Notes under the pieces: generated by a model
What the model was told of the DNA's origin: nothing
Databases searched by the model: none
Seen by the model: only the letters and a program-made list of their open reading frames with translations
Translations under genes and position numbers: made by a program
Source of the DNA: Ectocarpus siliculosus
Lineage: Eukaryota > Sar > Phaeophyceae > Ectocarpales > Ectocarpaceae
Direction of reading: 5' to 3'
Length of the DNA stretch: 52,319 bases
Assembly (NCBI GenBank): GCA_000310025.1
Contig: FN648742.1
Coordinates: 3,200-55,518, forward strand
Part shown: in pieces, positions 11,146 to 22,537 of the stretch
Numbering within the stretch: position 1 is the first letter of the stretch
Layout: each line of letters opens with the position of its first letter

Positions 11146-12114
11146 CTATTTACTAGAGTATCCCGCTCACCTTTTTTTTCTTTGCGACATGTGGTTGCAT
11201 ATTTATTTCTTTGCCACTGCGGAAAAAGACCACTGGATCTTTACGCAGTCCACCTTTCGCATTTATTTATCATTTTACACCGAACAACGCAGGACGGGTC
11301 GACCTATTATTGTTGTTATTGTTGTTGTTGTTGATGTCTTTACATTAAAAACCGTTCCGATCTCTCTCTACCCAGAAACTTCATATGTCCGTACTTGTGG
11401 ATTACCTGTTGGAAATTGTGGGAATCCCTTCATTCCGAGAGAGCCACAGGTCGGCATCCGGCCTTTTCTTTTTTTGTATGTACGTTTCTTATATGCACTT
11501 TTCTTGTTGTGAAGTTCTGACGTTGCGCTTGCCATCGTCGCTGAAGTGTTTGTGCCTTCAACCTTCTCAGCCGGCCTTCAAAGGTCTTGTTGATAAGTCT
11601 CCGTAGTAACTTCTCCGCGCATGAGTCATATATGACCTGCGCTTTGACTTTCACGATGGTTATTTTACCTCCCCGTCTTGCATTGGTGAGTGCCTGCGTT
11701 ATACGGAAGGATCGTTCCACGACGCAAACGTCGACGTCTCCTTTTTTTTTCTGTTCCCTCCGCACTCCTTGCTTGCGGCGGTTTTCACACCGACTTCGAA
11801 GGTGGGGTGCAATTTCCTCTCTTCGTACCTTCCTCGTCGGCCTTCTCCATCGTTATGTACATAATGTATACCTCGATTTTTCGGCTTTTCGATTCCGATA
11901 GAGACAAGACTACGGACCGACATTTCCCTTTCACCCCCGACGGGACCGCGTGCTCGTCGAGTGCCGAAGTTCTTCACTTCTTTTCGTCCCTTCTTTCTGC
12001 CCCAACAAATATTCTCCCCTTCTTCTTCTTTCCTTCCTCCCGGGCACTCACCACCATCCGTCCTGGATGTTGGCCCCCGGCCCCATTGGGGGGCGGGGGG
12101 CCAATCCTTAACCC
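11146..12114 (-). repeat. DIRS repeat A2
   Basis: Matches A1 (16,999-18,379) from 'tatcccgctcacctttt' through 'gccaatccttaaccctag'. It lacks a roughly 400-bp stretch present in A1. Confidence 0.85.
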
Positions 12115-12117
12115 TAG

Positions 12118-12852
12118 TATATATACTCACAGTATGGCCGTCGTGACAAGATACATTTCTTGTTATTAGTACGGGAAAATATAAAAAAAAAGATGGCTCG
12201 ATTTTTGTAATTCCACAGCAGTATGGACCAGACGCCGACTGTACATTGAAGTCGTACGAGTGTCGACTTAGTTGTGCTGTCACAGCATCTTCCACGCACT
12301 TCTGCCAGGGCTGGTTTGTTGATTGGAGTCTTGTAGGTCGAGATACAGCAGTGGGATTCTCGGGTTGTGGAGGCAAAAGTGTAAACCAGAGGAAAAAATT
12401 GTATGCATAGCTCGATTACTGCTGTGTTTTTGCAACAGCAGTATGGACTAGACACCGAACGACGTCCGCGTACTACCGCAACGACCTAACTGGATGGGAT
12501 ACTTCCTGCCACGGCGAACCATAGTACAATGCGATGCAAACATCCGTTCGTGTGTCGTGCGGCTGCCACATGTGTGGACGACAGGTACACGTAGAGCTCT
12601 CGCCATGCTGTCGTTACCGCGCAGGAGGACTCCTCGGAGATCTTCCACATGGTGCTACAACAACAGCAGTACAACTAACTGTACATAGATGTCGTAGGAG
12701 AGTGGAGTTGTGCTGTCACGGCATCTCCCACGCACTCTCCTACTGGTGCTTGCGTCGATTGGAGTCTTGTCGGCCGAAATACAAGAAAGAGTGGGTTGGA
12801 TTCCCGGGTTGTGGAAGCAAACCTGCCTGCAACAACAGAGAAGGCGGTGTTT
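12118..12852 (-). repeat. DIRS repeat B1
   Basis: Direct copy of B2. Its boundary with A2 lies at about 12,114-12,118, next to 'tatatactcacagtatgg'. Confidence 0.85.
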
Positions 12853-13172
12853 GTTTATTTCTTTCGAGTTGCTTCATCATTATCAGTTTCTAGATCACCA
12901 GGATAGAAAGAGAGAAGGGGTAGGAACCGGCGCTGAGAAAATACACAATCCACGCGCCTGATTCCCCCTCAAAAGCTCTCTCATTCTCTCTCTCGGAACG
13001 CAAGTCAGATAAATCCTGCCGGGGGAAAACACCGGCTACTGCTATTGCACGCAGGGGTCTGGAGTGACCAAGTCCCCAAATGGTACTCGACGATTCAACT
13101 ACACCCAAGCCGAGGTCCACTCCAGACTACTACTGCCTCCATGCAGCCGGCCATACTACTGCTCACGCGCAG

Positions 13173-14323
13173 TCAGCCCCTCGTACTCCATATCGTACCT
13201 TCCCCCGGCCGTCTTACGTCGAACCTCGTCCCGTTCGTTAGTTTTCGCGACACCCTACTCGAGTCCTCGACATTGTTCTGAGCATACTGCTTGTATACAT
13301 CCGACGACCATTTTCCTTCTCTCTGGATCACCCGCTTGGAAATGTCACCACCTGCTGCCAGCGCCGTAGCGCCCCCGATACGTAGTGAATGTAATGCATA
13401 GTGTTGGGGGTCTCGCCCGGACTCAGCGACGACGTCTCGGAGCGCCCTCAATGCTCTACTGTACTTTATCACTTGCACCGCTCCCCCCTTCTCGCGGAAA
13501 GACGATAGTGGTGCGGAGTCGGGCAACGTCGCATGACACGATATAACAACTCCACAACAAGAGCGACTGCCCCGCTACTCGCTCTTACCCCCGACTGCGG
13601 TCCCCTAACGTCATCCCGCGTCCGCACGCGAATGTTCCCTTTGTAATCCTGATCACCCTTGTGGCCACGGAAACGCAACTCTAGCCGATCAGCCTTGCGA
13701 TAGTTGCGGAAATCTAGTTGCTCGTTGCCTGAAAATAGAGCCACGCCCCCCCGTGTGAGACAATGCGATGCGTGTGCTACGCCAGCGTCGTTGGCGAAAA
13801 CCTCGTCAGATCGAGTAATCAGAAAGAAACTGAGACCAAGACACAGCCACATGACCCGTCCACCTGCTCCCTAACCCGGGATCCTGCATTCCGCGTCAAG
13901 CAGCATGCCCCAGGATATTGGTAAACGAACACGACGCGGTTTGCCGAGAGCTACATGATTCCTTGCGATCCCCCGCAATGCACATTTTAGCAACGGTGGC
14001 AAAATATCCAGCTCAACAGACGCCTCCACCCTGTGGTGAAACTGCACCGCTGCTAGCTTCCCTGAAATCGTACTAGCGGAGTTGCTCCCTACCTCAAAGC
14101 ACCATGCCGAAAAATCAATCAGCTCCCATACTCGGCGATCGTCGGAGATGCCGACTGGGATAAACCGCGGTTTGCCCATCATCCCTCGAAACGTGCACCA
14201 AGACTTGAAACCCGACGCGTAAGTGTGTCTAGACGAAGGCGCAATTGATTGCCCGACGAGCTGCACGCCAAGATGTCGGAGACTAGGTCCCGTCCTGCCT
14301 GCCCCAGTTCTTGCGCCTGCCAC
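13173..14323 (-). pseudogene. Tyrosine recombinase of the DIRS element, interrupted
   Basis: Read from 14,323 downward. An N-terminal SAM-like arm-binding part (SSRHTYASGFKSWCTF) leads to RIPG, then one in-frame TAG (about 13,870). The catalytic domain continues in the same frame with FLITRSDEVF, the first catalytic R. A frame shift near 13,500-13,520 leads to HSLRIGGATALAAGG (catalytic H-x-x-R) and GKWSSDVYKQYAQNN (W and nucleophile Y). The catalytic set is thus present but split by one stop and one shift. The enzyme would recombine circular element DNA into the genome. The frame overlaps the end of the reverse transcriptase ORF by about 145 nt in a different frame, a common arrangement in compact retroelements. 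Confidence 0.85.
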
Positions 14324-16377
14324 TGAATATCTGGTCGGAAAGCGCGGAGGTTGGGGAGGATACTGTCATAATCCCATCTCGAAATACCATCGGCGAGGGT
14401 GTTGGAGATGCCTTTCACGTGCCGCGCCCTAAAGGACCAGCCACTCCGCATCTCTAAGCACCCCATCACTCGCATCATCGCTCCCGACCTTGGCTCTTTG
14501 GGCCCTCTGCATTGATTGCACCAGTGCACAGCGCTCACATTATCGCCTCTCATAAGAACACTCTGTCCCTGGTACTCGGGCATGGTTCTTGCATCTACCG
14601 CAAATGCCCATACTGTGACCACCATGCCGAGCAGTTCCAGCACGTTGATGCTGAGATCATCTCTACCCAACACGCGGTTGCGCAAGCGTTGCCTGACGTC
14701 GCCGGAAAAGTCCATCCGCCAGTACTTCCCCGTCTCCAAACAGAAACCCCCCACTGCGTCCCCGCTAGCGTCGCTCCACAACGTACGGGCGTGTGGTTGC
14801 AAATAAAGGCTGTACAACGGCATGGCTAGCATCCCTTGCTTCTCAGCGCCCAGCGCCCTTTCAACCATCATATGCCAGAACGACACGTCCGAGCGGAACT
14901 CTGGGCCCAGCGTAACAATCCGATTGGAGCTATTCGGGCCGCCCCCGGAGCGATACAGTTTCTCGTCCCACGGCTGACCCGGCGGCAAACCCAACTGTTT
15001 GAGCATCCGACGAACGAAGAATTTTCCGGGACGAACTACCTCGCAAATGTGGAGAAGCTTGCCCATAAGTGACCGCACTTCGTTTTCTGGAGCGGTACTA
15101 CGGACCAACCAATCGGCCAACATGTCGTGAACACGGAGGAGTTTCGTGTGGGGCACAGAGATCGACAGCGATTTCGTATCAATATCCCAACCAAGGACCT
15201 CCATACGCGACTCCCACGACGTTAGCTTGCTCGACGAAAAGAGGGGGGGGAAACCACGCGGCCTGTCGCCGAATAATCTGAAGTGGTCCGACGCTAAAGA
15301 CGCTGACGCTAGCAGACACCGGTCGATGCCTGGGTGCTCGACGTGCACCTCGACGCCGATGACATCGTCTACATACGCTCTAGCGAAGAAAGGATCATCC
15401 GGTCCCCCGCCTGACCCCAGGGGAAGCGCACATGGCGCTGGGAGATGGGTCTGTTCTACCTCTGCGGCGGGCAACACGCGAATGTGCTCCGTGGCCGATC
15501 GACCGTGACATGTCACGACGGCGGAATCGACGGTAGTGCGATTGTGGGAGTGTTCGATAGCGGCCGTGCACAAGCAAAAATACTGGGGGCTAAGGTTCCA
15601 TCCGAATTGCAATTGCCGATCCACTACTAGGACCTCGCCGAAGGCGTAGCCGAAGGCGTAGCCGAACGTCGAGGAACGCGCCCTCTCCACCGACACTTGC
15701 AGAAAATCGTCTTTAGAGTCGATTTTGGAGATCATAATCACGGGGTTGGGCTCAGACGCGAAGCGAACAAACCGATTGTATAGATACAGCACTCGCCAGA
15801 CTACGTCACGCAACACGTGGCCCAACTTGCATTCCGGTGCGCTAGATGTATCCGTGTCTTGGTTCACACCCGAAAACCGCAAATCGTTGATGACCCGTGC
15901 TTTTTTCGGGTTGACGACCACTCCAAACGGTGAGACACGCAAACCATTGATCTGAGACGCCGCGGTTTTAGGAAAGACGAACGCTCTGCCGTACTGAACA
16001 TCATCTCTAACCTTTTCGAGGATCTGCGCGCCGTGCGGTCGTGCGGTCCTATGATTGCCGTACTGCAAGGCCGCAAGTATGTCACCCCCCGCTGTAACCG
16101 GTACCGGAACTCCGAAGGAAACGATGTGAACGAGCAAGTCAATCAAGGGGAAGTTTTTAACCCCACCGAACCATTGGCGAACCCGATTAGGGTCCACCCG
16201 GGGTATCGGCAGGACGTCTTCTAGCGTGTGCATGGATTCAAAGTTTCCGTCGTGCATGTCGAGGAAGGTCAGGCACACCCCAGCCACCCGAAACAAAGAT
16301 TCCCGTACAGCCACCGGCTCTTTAGCCGCTACGAGAGCGCCAATTTCCTGACTGAAATCACGCACAACCGCATCCAC
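14179..16377 (-). CDS. DIRS reverse transcriptase-RNase H polyprotein
   Basis: This uninterrupted 732-codon ORF reads a DIRS-type reverse transcriptase. It contains SPFGVVVNPKKARVINDLRFSG, a palm start at KIDSKDDFLQV, LQFGWNLSP (about residues 256-264) and the catalytic ARAYVDDVIG (YVDD about 335-338). RNase H follows, with LWSDASGDAVGG (D about 536), INVLELLGM (E about 581), MRGDNVSAVHW (D about 612) and NTLADGISRW (D about 664). The family copies element RNA into DNA. A 12-bp tandem duplication (15,638-15,661) gives a repeated FGYAFGYAFG just before the palm strand, which could impair the fold. The element is otherwise damaged in gag and recombinase, so in-place function is doubtful. Confidence 0.9.
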   Translation of the reverse strand: MDAVVRDFSQEIGALVAAKEPVAVRESLFRVAGVCLTFLDMHDGNFESMHTLEDVLPIPRVDPNRVRQWFGGVKNFPLIDLLVHIVSFGVPVPVTAGGDILAALQYGNHRTARPHGAQILEKVRDDVQYGRAFVFPKTAASQINGLRVSPFGVVVNPKKARVINDLRFSGVNQDTDTSSAPECKLGHVLRDVVWRVLYLYNRFVRFASEPNPVIMISKIDSKDDFLQVSVERARSSTFGYAFGYAFGEVLVVDRQLQFGWNLSPQYFCLCTAAIEHSHNRTTVDSAVVTCHGRSATEHIRVLPAAEVEQTHLPAPCALPLGSGGGPDDPFFARAYVDDVIGVEVHVEHPGIDRCLLASASLASDHFRLFGDRPRGFPPLFSSSKLTSWESRMEVLGWDIDTKSLSISVPHTKLLRVHDMLADWLVRSTAPENEVRSLMGKLLHICEVVRPGKFFVRRMLKQLGLPPGQPWDEKLYRSGGGPNSSNRIVTLGPEFRSDVSFWHMMVERALGAEKQGMLAMPLYSLYLQPHARTLWSDASGDAVGGFCLETGKYWRMDFSGDVRQRLRNRVLGRDDLSINVLELLGMVVTVWAFAVDARTMPEYQGQSVLMRGDNVSAVHWCNQCRGPKEPRSGAMMRVMGCLEMRSGWSFRARHVKGISNTLADGISRWDYDSILPNLRAFRPDIQWQAQELGQAGRDLVSDILACSSSGNQLRLRLDTLTRRVSSLGARFEG

Positions 16378-16399
16378 ACCTGAGGTAGCCCCCCCCGGT

Positions 16400-16998
16400 G
16401 CCCGGGAAGGTCCGCGCCCCTAATTTCTTTTCACGTTTTTTCGTTTCGGAAGAAGGAAGATGCTTTAGGCCTATCGCCGGTCCCCCCGACCGCGCCGCCT
16501 GCCCCGCTTCCGCCGCCGCTTCCGGTTCTACCGCTAGCCCGGCCCTGGTTGCCTCGGGCACGCCCCACGGGGCCCCTGCGAGCGCCCGATAATGTGCGGC
16601 CCGAAACGGGGCCCTGTGGGTGTACGTATCAGCACGTGGGGTTCTCGCAGCCTCCCTTGACGTGCGCGAAGCACATACGTGACTCGCGGCGGTGGTACCC
16701 CGCACTCGTCCAGGATGCCTGCTCGTTGCGCGCCGGCCCGTCTTTGCGCCTACGCTTTCGTCGGCGACATGAGGTTCGACGGAGGGGCCGGCCGAAAAAA
16801 GGCAGTGTTTCCCAGCCCCCAAGTCGCGATGAAGTTCCTCGTGGTGGTGAACTTGGGCGTGGGCACCGGGGGATAGTGCTCGACGCCGACCGGAGGGGCG
16901 ATGTGAATGCCTCTGATAGTGTGCGCGGCGGAGAACCAGTCGTTGGCGAACGTTTTGAAATCTTCGTCGAGGAATGACTTCGACAACAAACTTAGCTT
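16400..16998 (-). pseudogene. DIRS gag remnant with CCCH zinc finger
   Basis: In the minus strand a broken frame gives FANDWFSAAHTIRGIHIAPP (about 16,870-16,950) and, further on, MCFAHVKGGCENPTC followed by a stop codon and YVHPQG. This is a C...C...C...H finger like those in gag proteins of related elements, with a premature TGA just after its third Cys (about 16,622-16,680). A Gly/Arg-rich tail follows. The N-terminal part of gag is missing or merged with repeat A1. Assignment as gag rests on position and the finger. Confidence 0.5.
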
Positions 16999-18379
16999 TC
17001 TATTTACTACATACAGCAGTATCCCGCTCACCTTTTTTTTTTTGGGGGGGCATGTGGTTGCATATTTGTTTGCCACTGCCGAGAAAGACCGCTGGATCTT
17101 TACGCAGTCCATCTTTCGCATTATTAATCATTTTACACCGAACGACGCAGGACGGGTCGACCTTCATCATTGTTGTTGTTGTTGTTGTCTTCCCATTAAA
17201 AACCGTTCCGATCTCTCTCTACCCAGTACCTTCATATGACCGTACTGATCCAACACTTGACGCGGTCAATTCCCGTGTTCACACGCTAACTTACCCTAAA
17301 AAGGTACGCTCAAACAAACTGGCCCCGAGGGGTCCGCAAGTAAATAGAAATCAACGACAGAAATTGTCGAGTTCTCCGCTCCCTCTGCGCGCTATGCAAG
17401 GTATCAACTGAGACTAGGAGTCAGCATCACGGGCCAGAGAGAAAGAGGTACACCCCCTTGGTTCAATCTGGCTTTGACTTTCACGATGGATGGGTATTTT
17501 ACCTCCCCGTCTGGCATTGGTGAGTGAAGTTATCAGGAAGGATTGCATTGAAGTATGACTTTTTTCCCCTTGCGTTTCCTTCCCCTATCCTTCTTTGCGT
17601 ACCACATGTGTGTCATTAATCGTCGTCGGCCTCCTTGATACTAGTGGACTACCTGTTGGAAATTGTGGGAATCCCTTCATTCCGAGAGAGCCATAGAGGT
17701 CGGCATCCGGCCTTTTCATTTTTTGTATGCACTTTTCTTGTTGTGAAGTTTCGACGTTGCGCTTGTCATCGTCGCTGAAGTGTTTGTGTTTTCAAACCTT
17801 CTCAGCCGGCCTTCAAACTTCTTGTTGATAAGTCTCCGTGGTAACTTCTGCGCGCATGAGTCATATGCAGTTATGATCTGCGCTTGACTTTCACGATGGG
17901 TATTTTACCTCCCCGTCTTGCATTGGTGAGTACCTGCGATATACGGAAGGATCGTTCCACGACGCAAAAGTCGACGTGTCCGGTTTTTTTTTCTGTTCCC
18001 TTCGCACTCCTTCCTTGCCTCGGTTTTCACACCGACTTCGAAGGTGGGGTGCAGTTTCCTCTCTTCGTATCTTCCTCGTCGGCCTTCTCCATCGTTCTGT
18101 ACATAATGTACCTCGATTTTTCGGCTTTTGGATTCCGATAGACAAGACTACGGACTGACATGTCCCTTTCACCCCCGACGGGACCGCGCGCTCGTCGAGT
18201 GCGGAAATTCTTCACCACTTCCTTGCCTCTCCCAACACCGTCCCTTCTTCCAGCCCCTACAAATCCTCTCCCTTTCTTCTTCTTCTTGCCGTCCTCCCAG
18301 TAACTCCCCACAATCCGTCCTGGATGTTGGCCCACAGCCCCATCGGGGGGCGGGGGGCCAATCCTTAACCCTAGTTCAG
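16999..18379 (-). repeat. DIRS repeat A1
   Basis: Matches A2 but carries an extra stretch of about 400 bp (roughly 17,240-17,640). Part of that stretch ('ttttacctccccgtctggca', 17,497-17,516) repeats sequence found again at 17,905, so A1 has grown partly by internal duplication. Confidence 0.8.
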
Positions 18380-18480
18380 CCGTACTCACCAACCAAGTTT
18401 GAGTATACTTACTCAAAATACTCTCAGTACGGCGTTTAGTAATACTTTACTAAACACACCCTTGGATCATTGGTGTTGGT
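18380..18480. other. Pair of small palindromes outside the DIRS element
   Basis: Two short hairpins follow the A1 end: 'ttgagtatacttactcaa' and 'tttagtaatactttactaaa' (about 18,398-18,452). They may be host sequence at the insertion site or the end of another small element. No function is assigned. Confidence 0.4.
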
Positions 18481-18799
18481 AGCTGATGTCCTCCCACACA
18501 TACCGGTGAGGTTGTTAGACTATGCCTCACCGCTCCGTTGGCTAGCTACTATGCTACGCAGACTCATGCAACGGTAGGGGTGCACGAATCCCTTCTGAGT
18601 CTCAAACGTGGGAAGCTCCATATCTCAGCCTGAAATGGATATTGACACAATATGAAAATATGACGTGACAGGTAATCCGATGGGCTAGATGAAACACGAT
18701 TGAAATTTGAAATCGGAGTTGATATTCAAAGAATATTGGTTGGTTATTCATCTGAATAACCGAAGGTTCTGGGCCATAACGTGCTATCCCTACCGTTGC

Positions 18800-19460
18800 A
18801 TGACTCCGCAATTTCTTCATGAAGAAACCTCTGCACACTGCACACAGGCACGCTGATGTTTTGTCCGCGGCAGGTTCACGTCTTGTCACACTGTCGGTAC
18901 ACTTGTTTGGTGTTTGTCACCGCGGTACACATGCCGATGTGATTCTCAGTTGCCTCACCGCTACAATTGTTGGCTGTTACACGCCGTTGCATGGTCATCA
19001 CTGCACAAGCAGTTGCCTCGCGACGAAATCCCTGCAAGACACGCTAATGTTTTGCCCCGCAGCAGACCCTGCCTATAGAATACGCCGCTATGCTTGAGAC
19101 CGTCGGTAGATTTGTTTGATGTTTGTCACTGCTGTACACCGCCGATATGATTGTCAGCTGCCTCACCGCTACATTGGTTGACTGCTACACCTTTGTCCAG
19201 CTATTATTACGAAAGCGGTTGGCCTCATGACGAAATCCTTGCACACAAGACACGCTCATATTTCCCCGCAGAAGGTTTCCGTTGTGTTGGCTGGTACACG
19301 CCGTTCGATTGTTCACGTCGGAAAATGCTGTCGAACCACATGCTGGCGTGGGTTTCTTGGGTACAGCCCCCCCCTTGGTGGCTGTTACACACGGTTATGC
19401 ATCTATTGCACATACAGTTGTACTCACGAGGTTACTGCTGCATTTCCCCGCGCTGATGTG
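18800..19460. repeat. Degenerate tandem repeat, unit about 200 bp
   Basis: Three diverged copies carry the phrases 'gacgaaatcc.tgca', 'gacacgct.atgttttgcc', 'gcctcaccgctaca.ttg' and 'tacacgccgtt', starting near 18,815, 19,015 and 19,225. Similarity fades towards 19,570. No coding potential recognised. Confidence 0.55.
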
Positions 19461-19744
19461 GTTATTCATCGTCTCACAGTTGTTGTCGTTGTGATAAATT
19501 GGTGTCGTCGCGGCGCGCCGCTGCCGGTGTCCTGCCGCTACGTCTCATTGGCTGTACACGCCGTTGTACCACTACACCATTACAATTACGTCATCTCTTT
19601 GCCATACTGGCGGATAATATACATATCACCTTACCTCACCCGCATCGCATGCGACCGCGTTGGAGGTATCCCTCCCAACTAGGGAATATCTGGGCGCCCG
19701 TCACTGGCCGTCTTGTATCTCATGTAGCTTGTGCCTCATACATA

Positions 19745-19870
19745 GGCCACATATGGCTGTTTGGTGGTGCCTTTTTCCTTTGGGATTGCGTGTCCAACGT
19801 GCTCGCCACACAAATACATGCCGTTCGGTGGTGCTTTTTTCCCTTGGGGTTGCGCGTCCAACGCGCACAC
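19745..19870. repeat. Two-copy ~60-bp tandem repeat
   Basis: 'cggtggtgctttttt' and 'tttggtggtgccttttt' head two adjacent copies that both run through 'gcgtgtccaacg'/'gcgcgtccaacg' to a CACACAA-rich end. Confidence 0.7.
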
Positions 19871-20292
19871 CACACAACCACATAATAATAAGTAGTGATC
19901 GTCCGGGTTGTTTTATGTAAACACCACATGGTCACATGCCGAATTAGTTCCCGTGCCTGTCGCGTACTGATGTACCTCGTGGTGCACGCCCAACTAACAC
20001 CAACCCATATGCACACCAACTCCGCTGTAGCTAGCAATCCCGTCTGTGAGTAGGTAGACTTACACTTGGATAAGCCCGGCGAGACGTTGTGTTAGTTGGT
20101 CCGTGCGCTGTCATGTTTTCTCGACGGTACGCCTGGATACACAGCATCGAATCGACGTTTGCTTCGTAACGTAATTTCACACGCGGCCATACGAGTTGGG
20201 CCCCGCAAAGGAAATATATATTCCATGCTGTGTACCTTTCTATGTTTTCGGGAACCCGTGTTGTCAGTTCTCAGCGCCCAGGTTTCCTCTTC

Positions 20293-20326
20293 AAAAAAAA
20301 AAAAAAAACGGGGGGGGGGGGGGGGG
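20293..20326. repeat. Poly-A/poly-G homopolymer pair
   Basis: About 16 A followed by C and about 17 G. Length is likely unreliable in any assembly. Confidence 0.9.
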
Positions 20327-20479
20327 ATCTCGACAGTTCCTGTCATTCACGAAGTGCGAGTTTTGGGCCAGTCACGGCCTTCAATGCTTCGATATCATCT
20401 GCGATTCGGACACGATGACGTTCCGGATTCTCTAGAAAAAGCTGGACAAGCCGCGTGCCATACTCCGAACTGCTCTCGC

Positions 20480-21860
20480 CGATGGATGCATGTCGAACGC
20501 CGCAACGCGTTGCGGGCAAGTGAATGACCATGACTGTGGTGATCCGACCGGCGTTACTTTGGGCGCATGCGAGGTTGCCGTCCTTCCCAGATGGTCAAAA
20601 CGATCCAAAGTCGGGTCAATCTGGCATGTAGCGCTAACGCATCTGCGGGAAAAGTTCCACAAAGCGGCTTTCTCTGACGGTTTCCTCGCACGAAAGGCCC
20701 TGACAGCAAGCAAGCCACCCTCATCGTCAAACTTGACGCATCATCGGACGCGTCTTCCCTAGGCTGGGGTGGCGTTCTGTCAACATCGGGGGAGCCCAGT
20801 ACCGCGCTGGTGGTGTGATCCCAACTGATTGGCTGCACAAGCACATCAACAAGGAGATGTTTGCGTTGTTGTCGCGACTCTTTCCGTCTGCGCTTTCCGA
20901 CTGATTTGCAGCGGGCTCAAGGGTTCATCGACGTCGCGTTTGTTAGAGCTACAGATCGAGTACCCAGTGGCTGCTAATGTCGTCGCTGATGGTATCTCTC
21001 TGCCCTAGCGCGAAAGCATCGTTCGTCTAAACCCCGAGGGTTTTCCGTGCTCTCTGGGAGAACGTGCGGCTGGTCGCCGTTGTTCTCATGGCTTCGGCGA
21101 CCGAACAACGTTGTTGCTGAACGCAGGCCTCGGACCAAGACGGGTTCGAATGCCTCTGATTCTTGAGCACATAACGTAGAGGCACCAAGTGGGTGCACGA
21201 CAGAGCCATGCTTTGGCGTATAGACTAGGTATGATACAATTTCGCGCATGCCTTCTAGTTTCGCAATGCGCTAACAGTACACAGCTGCGTCGATGCAGAA
21301 AGGGATCGTGTCCAAGTCGAAGATGGCGATCCAAAAGCAGTTGGGGCAAGACGGCAGCTGGGACCCTGTTACGCGGTCGGGCGACCCGTGTCGTAGTCCT
21401 CTCGTAGACCCCTACGTCATGTTTACGAGGCAGGAACAGAAGCTTTGTCAACCACGCAGAGGCTATGTTGCCGCATGTTCTCTTCGATTTGTTGAGGGAC
21501 ATGCGCTTCCGGGCACAAAATGCGTCGCCTTTGGTGGTACGCATTGAGCATACCAGGGACGTCGCTTTGTTCTCGCTGGCGTTCGCGGCCACGACGACAT
21601 CTCCTTCACGATGGGATCGCAGATTCTTCGGCTGCCAGCGGGGGAGGATCTTATCTTCAATTTCCAGTTTGGTGAGACCCCCCATGACTCCGTAGACACC
21701 GTGGTTGCGGGCGCGGACGTTACGGGCTGCCCCACCGCTGCACGATGCCTTCCTCTCGGGACGGGGGATGTGTGGCACAGTTGCTGGATGGACCTGCAAT
21801 CGCTGTTATCATGAAAACTTGCCGGGCGGCGTACCAATAGCGTCGCACTTGGCGCCTACT
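20480..21860 (+). mobile_element. Second, decayed tyrosine-recombinase (DIRS-like) retroelement
   Basis: On the plus strand, around 20,725-20,800, an RNase H-like piece reads LDASSDASSLGWGGVL, the first-D motif of DIRS RNase H. At about 21,490-21,700 a separate frame reads LLRDMRFRAQNASPLV, RIEHTRDVALFSLAFA and, after a shift, LRLPAGEDLIFNFQFG, resembling the first half of a DIRS/Crypton-type tyrosine recombinase. The spacing and order (RNase H then recombinase) fit a DIRS element. Many stops and shifts occur, no palm YxDD motif was found, and the C-terminal H-x-x-R...Y part is absent. It is not closely similar to the 10-18 kb copy. Confidence 0.5.
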
Positions 21861-22090
21861 AGTGTAGGAACGGCGGGTTCCAAGACGAGCCGTAGCGAGT
21901 ACTACCCTGACCAAAAAAAGTCGCCGATTGTCGGCCGGCCACGCATACATTCGATTTTTTACGTGTGCGTGCCGTGGAAAAAAGGAAGTTTGGGTGGGGA
22001 GAGACCTACCTTAGAGGCTTGTGTGGTCAAAGCAATATATGGTCGATCAGACAATCATCAGGAAAATAATGGGCGGGACCACAGGCCGGT

Positions 22091-22523
22091 GCAGGAGGCC
22101 TCACCCAACCCAATCCAATACTTACATTGAATGATCTAGGTAAGGGACAAGAATACAACAGTAATCTCGGATTTGAGACGAATCTAGATCTCGGAACGAA
22201 ATCGGGAAGAGTCAGATATCCCATGAAGCATGTTGGAAAATGACTCTACCTTGTTCAGTCCCCTTTCTCTCTCCCAAAATACGCCGGGGCAGAGGAGGAA
22301 GAAGAAATATTTTAGACCATCCCACCCGCCCTACGAATACATTTTCTATTCATGAACTTGCTGATCATTCAAACGCTTCGGGTCTGGGCATATTGCGATC
22401 TGTATGCCCAGCCCGAAGAGTTACTTCACGGCGAGGCCCTCCTGTCGGTGCAGGAGGCCTCACCCAACCCAACCCAATACTTACATTGAATGGTCTAGGT
22501 AAGGGACAATAATCCAACAGTAC
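22091..22523. repeat. Pair of ~75-bp direct repeats
   Basis: 'caggaggcctcacccaaccc' through 'ctaggtaagggacaa' occurs at 22,091-22,165 and 22,449-22,523, 358 bp apart, in the same orientation. Confidence 0.8.
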
Positions 22524-22537
22524 CATTTTAGGGACTT

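Larger units (their letters stand above)
10426..18379 (-). mobile_element. Ngaro/PAT-type DIRS retrotransposon with split direct repeats
   Basis: Read on the minus strand the order is A1 (18,379-16,999), ORFs (about 17,000-13,170), B1 (12,852-12,118), A2 (12,114-11,146), B2 (11,143-10,426). A1 matches A2 and B1 matches B2, all in direct orientation, which is the A1-ORF-B1-A2-B2 split-direct-repeat layout of Ngaro/PAT-like elements. The coding part holds a gag remnant, a reverse transcriptase-RNase H ORF and a tyrosine recombinase, as that order requires. Such elements integrate through a circular intermediate and a tyrosine recombinase, with no target duplication. The repeats here (about 0.7-1.4 kb) seem long for this class. 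A stop, a frame shift in the recombinase and a broken gag suggest that this copy is inactive. Confidence 0.85.

Noticed and set aside
18800-19460. CRISPR-like spaced repeats
   Set aside because: The repeats are long, diverged and not regularly spaced, and the DNA is eukaryotic. They are ordinary degenerate tandem repeats.
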